Below are positions 62,325-64,000 of a DNA stretch of 64,000 nt, piece after piece. The stretch's first letter is position 1. Each line of letters begins with the position of its first letter. Source of the stretch: Roseburia lenta (GTDB lineage: Bacteria; Bacillota; Clostridia; Lachnospirales; Lachnospiraceae); the NCBI RefSeq assembly GCF_014287435.1, contig NZ_JACOPG010000003.1, positions 124,001-188,000 of the forward strand, written 5' to 3'. Position numbers and translations under genes: made by a program. Below the pieces are notes generated by a model. That model searched no databases. It was not told where the DNA came from and saw only the letters and a list, made by a program, of their open reading frames with translations.

Positions 62325-63048
62325 GATCTTTATCTTCAGAAAGCATATCTGCGATAACACTTTGTGTGTAAGCGCCGATGTGCTTTTTTTGATCCGCTTC
62401 TAACTGATCCGGATAGATCGGCTTGCCATAGTGAAAGACAACGGTCGTCTTTTTGACAAATGGCATATGGTTGCGCAGGATCTCATCGGTGCCTGTGATG
62501 GCAACCGGGATAATGGCACAACCGGTCTTGGTGGAGATCTTGAAAGTACCCTCCTTGAAAGGTGCCATCTGACCGGTCTTGGTACGCGTTCCCTCCGGGA
62601 ATACAAAGATGGAGATACCACGCTTGATATCATCGATGGCTGCGAGGATCACACGCAGACCGTCTCTGGGATTGGTACGATCCAGAAAAAGGCAGTGAAG
62701 CCTGCGCATCCATACGCGCAGGAGTGGGATTTTCTCAAGATTATCCTTGGCGATAAATCCGGTCAGCCCCGGACAGTGTGTATAACCGATCACGACATCA
62801 AAGATGCTGCGGTGGTTGCCAACATAGACGACGGCTTCCTCGGCAGGGATATTTTCTGCGCCCTTGACGATGACATCAGTGCCGCAGATGCCGATGATCG
62901 TGGAAAAGGCCCACTGCACAATGCGCAGACTGCTCAACTCGGCTCCTTTTTTATTGATCTTGCCATAAAGCCATTCGATGCCAAGCACAGGAATGCCAAC
63001 GACTAAAAAGAGAAAGGCAAATAATAATGCCATAATGGCTCGTAACAT
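62314..63048 (-). CDS. plsC: 1-acyl-glycerol-3-phosphate acyltransferase
   Basis: Makes phosphatidic acid from lysophosphatidic acid at the membrane. A 244-residue protein with an N-terminal transmembrane helix (residues 4-24), the acyltransferase box NHRSIFD, and the second box VFPEGTRTKTG; IIPVAITGTDE follows. The start at 63048 has GGAGGG 8 nt upstream; the ATG at 63087 lacks one. It faces murF tail-to-tail. Confidence 0.92.
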   Translation of the reverse strand: MLRAIMALLFAFLFLVVGIPVLGIEWLYGKINKKGAELSSLRIVQWAFSTIIGICGTDVIVKGAENIPAEEAVVYVGNHRSIFDVVIGYTHCPGLTGFIAKDNLEKIPLLRVWMRRLHCLFLDRTNPRDGLRVILAAIDDIKRGISIFVFPEGTRTKTGQMAPFKEGTFKISTKTGCAIIPVAITGTDEILRNHMPFVKKTTVVFHYGKPIYPDQLEADQKKHIGAYTQSVIADMLSEDKDLIL

Positions 63049-63166
63049 AGTAACCACCCTCCGTGTCAAAAACTTTTTCTTAATCATAAATCATATATTA
63101 CAAAATTACAATCTTCATATTCAAAAAGTCACCGCATATAATTTGAAAAAAACCATGGGGTAATTT

Positions 63167-63574
63167 ATGAAGCGAAGATGCTTACTCATTTTTTGCTGCC
63201 TTTGTCTCTTGCTGATGGCAAGCGGATGCAGTTTACAGACCAAGGAAAAGAAACTGCGGGATGTGGAATATACGGTTTTGGGAACCGACCATATCCCACA
63301 GGAATTGCGGGAAAAGATCGATCAGGTCAAGACGGAGGAATTTCAACTGACCTATGATGACGGACAGTATCTGTATCTGGCGAAGGGGTATGGTACGCGC
63401 GAGAGCAGCGGTTATAATATCAGCGTAAAAGATTTATATCTGACGGAACATACCATTGTCTTTGAAACGCAGATCAGCGGCCCGACGGAAGGGGAGGATG
63501 TCAGCCGGAGGGAAACAACGCCGTATATCGTGGTAAAGACGGAGATCTTAGACGGTCAGGTGGTCTTTCCATAA
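63167..63574 (+). CDS. PrcB-like lipoprotein
   Basis: A 135-residue small lipoprotein: signal peptide and lipobox LMASGC (cysteine at residue 21), then a domain similar to the PrcB C-terminal fold (KTEEFQLTYDDGQYLYLAKGYGTRESSGYNISV in short motifs such as YLYLAKG and ESSGYNIS). PrcB-like proteins are linked to protease inhibition or cell-surface functions in other bacteria, but the role here is unknown. A GGGG sequence before the ATG is the only ribosome site visible. Confidence 0.74.
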   Translation: MKRRCLLIFCCLCLLLMASGCSLQTKEKKLRDVEYTVLGTDHIPQELREKIDQVKTEEFQLTYDDGQYLYLAKGYGTRESSGYNISVKDLYLTEHTIVFETQISGPTEGEDVSRRETTPYIVVKTEILDGQVVFP

Positions 63575-63588
63575 GAGGGCAAAGTTAT

Positions 63589-63617
63589 TTGTAAAGATAA
63601 ATCGTTCGTGATAAGAT
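63589..63617 (+). promoter_or_regulatory. Promoter of the lipase gene
   Basis: TTGTAA (63589-63594), 17-bp spacer, TAAGAT (63612-63617), about 40 bp before the ATG. Confidence 0.5.
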
Positions 63618-63655
63618 AAGGGCAATAGAGGGAGACGTACAAGGGAGGATAAGGG

Positions 63656-64000
63656 ATGACAAGAGAAGAAACAAAAGCAGCCGTGAAGGCGTTGCTGATC
63701 TCGGATGAGGATTTTGCAGCAAGACTGGAAGATACGATCAAGCCATGGGTGGCAGAACATCTGCAAGAGGAATACTTTACCAGTTTTGATGGTACGCGCA
63801 TACATACGCATTATGCCATCCATCCAAAGGAAAAGGCATCCATCGTGATCTCACATGGATTTTGTGAATTCGCAGGGAAATTTCACGAGGTCATGTATTA
63901 TATGTATGAAATGGGCTATTCCGTCTTTTTCATCGAGCACCGGGGACATGGATTTTCAGACCGTGCGGACTGCATCCATGAGTGGGATCGCGTCTATGTC
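63656..64000 (+). CDS. Alpha/beta hydrolase (monoacylglycerol lipase-like), cut by the window end
   Basis: The first 115 residues of a hydrolase of the MGL/PldB type: YFTSFDGTRIHTHYAI, VISHGFCEFAGKFHEV (oxyanion region) and FIEHRGHGFSDR. GGGAGG is 7 nt before the ATG. The nucleophile serine lies beyond the window. The frame is open to the right edge. Confidence 0.82.
   Translation, partial: MTREETKAAVKALLISDEDFAARLEDTIKPWVAEHLQEEYFTSFDGTRIHTHYAIHPKEKASIVISHGFCEFAGKFHEVMYYMYEMGYSVFFIEHRGHGFSDRADCIHEWDRVYV

Overview
This window looks like chromosomal DNA of a spore-forming member of the Firmicutes, most likely Lachnospiraceae (class Clostridia). The evidence is the conserved block hup-rqcP-yabP-yabQ-divIC-spoIIE-tilS-hpt-ftsH, a short archaeal-type ProS, a SAM-I riboswitch ahead of metK, many extended -10 (TGnTATAAT) promoters with AGGAGG-type ribosome sites, and low-to-moderate GC. 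No rRNA, CRISPR array or prophage was seen.

Layout. 1-9.1 kb: end of an ABC exporter, murA, an HD-GYP protein, metK with its riboswitch, a two-component system, a pseudouridine synthase and a YtvI-like membrane protein. 9.1-16 kb: proS, cca, a CotS-like protein, a PEGA lipoprotein and a phosphohexomutase. 16.1-23.7 kb: the DNA-binding, division and sporulation block. 24-26 kb: a GH13 amylase. 26-34.3 kb: an AT-richer accessory island bounded by a 29-bp direct repeat. It holds hsdM, a half-size hsdS, hsdR, a DUF3791/DUF3990 small-gene cassette, a tyrosine recombinase and a second, inverted hsdS piece. Copies of one recombination-like sequence (in A, B and C positions) lie at the two hsdS ends and beside the recombinase. 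34.3-43.1 kb: an alkyltransferase-like protein, tRNA-Tyr and tRNA-Leu, an M15 peptidase, a translational GTPase fused to a Rae1-type nuclease, SbcD/SbcC-like proteins, tRNA-Phe and tRNA-Gly. 43.1-54.4 kb: murI, an antiporter, an esterase, and minus-strand genes including tetR, glpP, rluD-like, MATE and a three-gene glycerol-3-phosphate oxidoreductase operon, with a divergent WYL regulator. 54.5-64 kb: a polar amino-acid ABC transporter, XRE and SDR genes, hpf, an HTH-TPR regulator, ddl-murF, plsC, a PrcB-like lipoprotein and a truncated lipase.

Most notable points: (1) a Tet(M)/EF-G-like GTPase carrying a C-terminal Rae1/YacP nuclease domain, a plausible ribosome-directed mRNA cleavage factor in one chain; (2) the type I restriction island with an invertible or deletable architecture that, as arranged here, would exchange HsdS tails or remove hsdR; (3) a leader terminator before the glycerol-3-phosphate operon with glpP encoded nearby; (4) a spoIIE promoter with 21-bp spacing and a Spo0A-box-like -35, interleaved with a terminator hairpin. 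All assignments rest on reading motifs by eye; no database searches were run.
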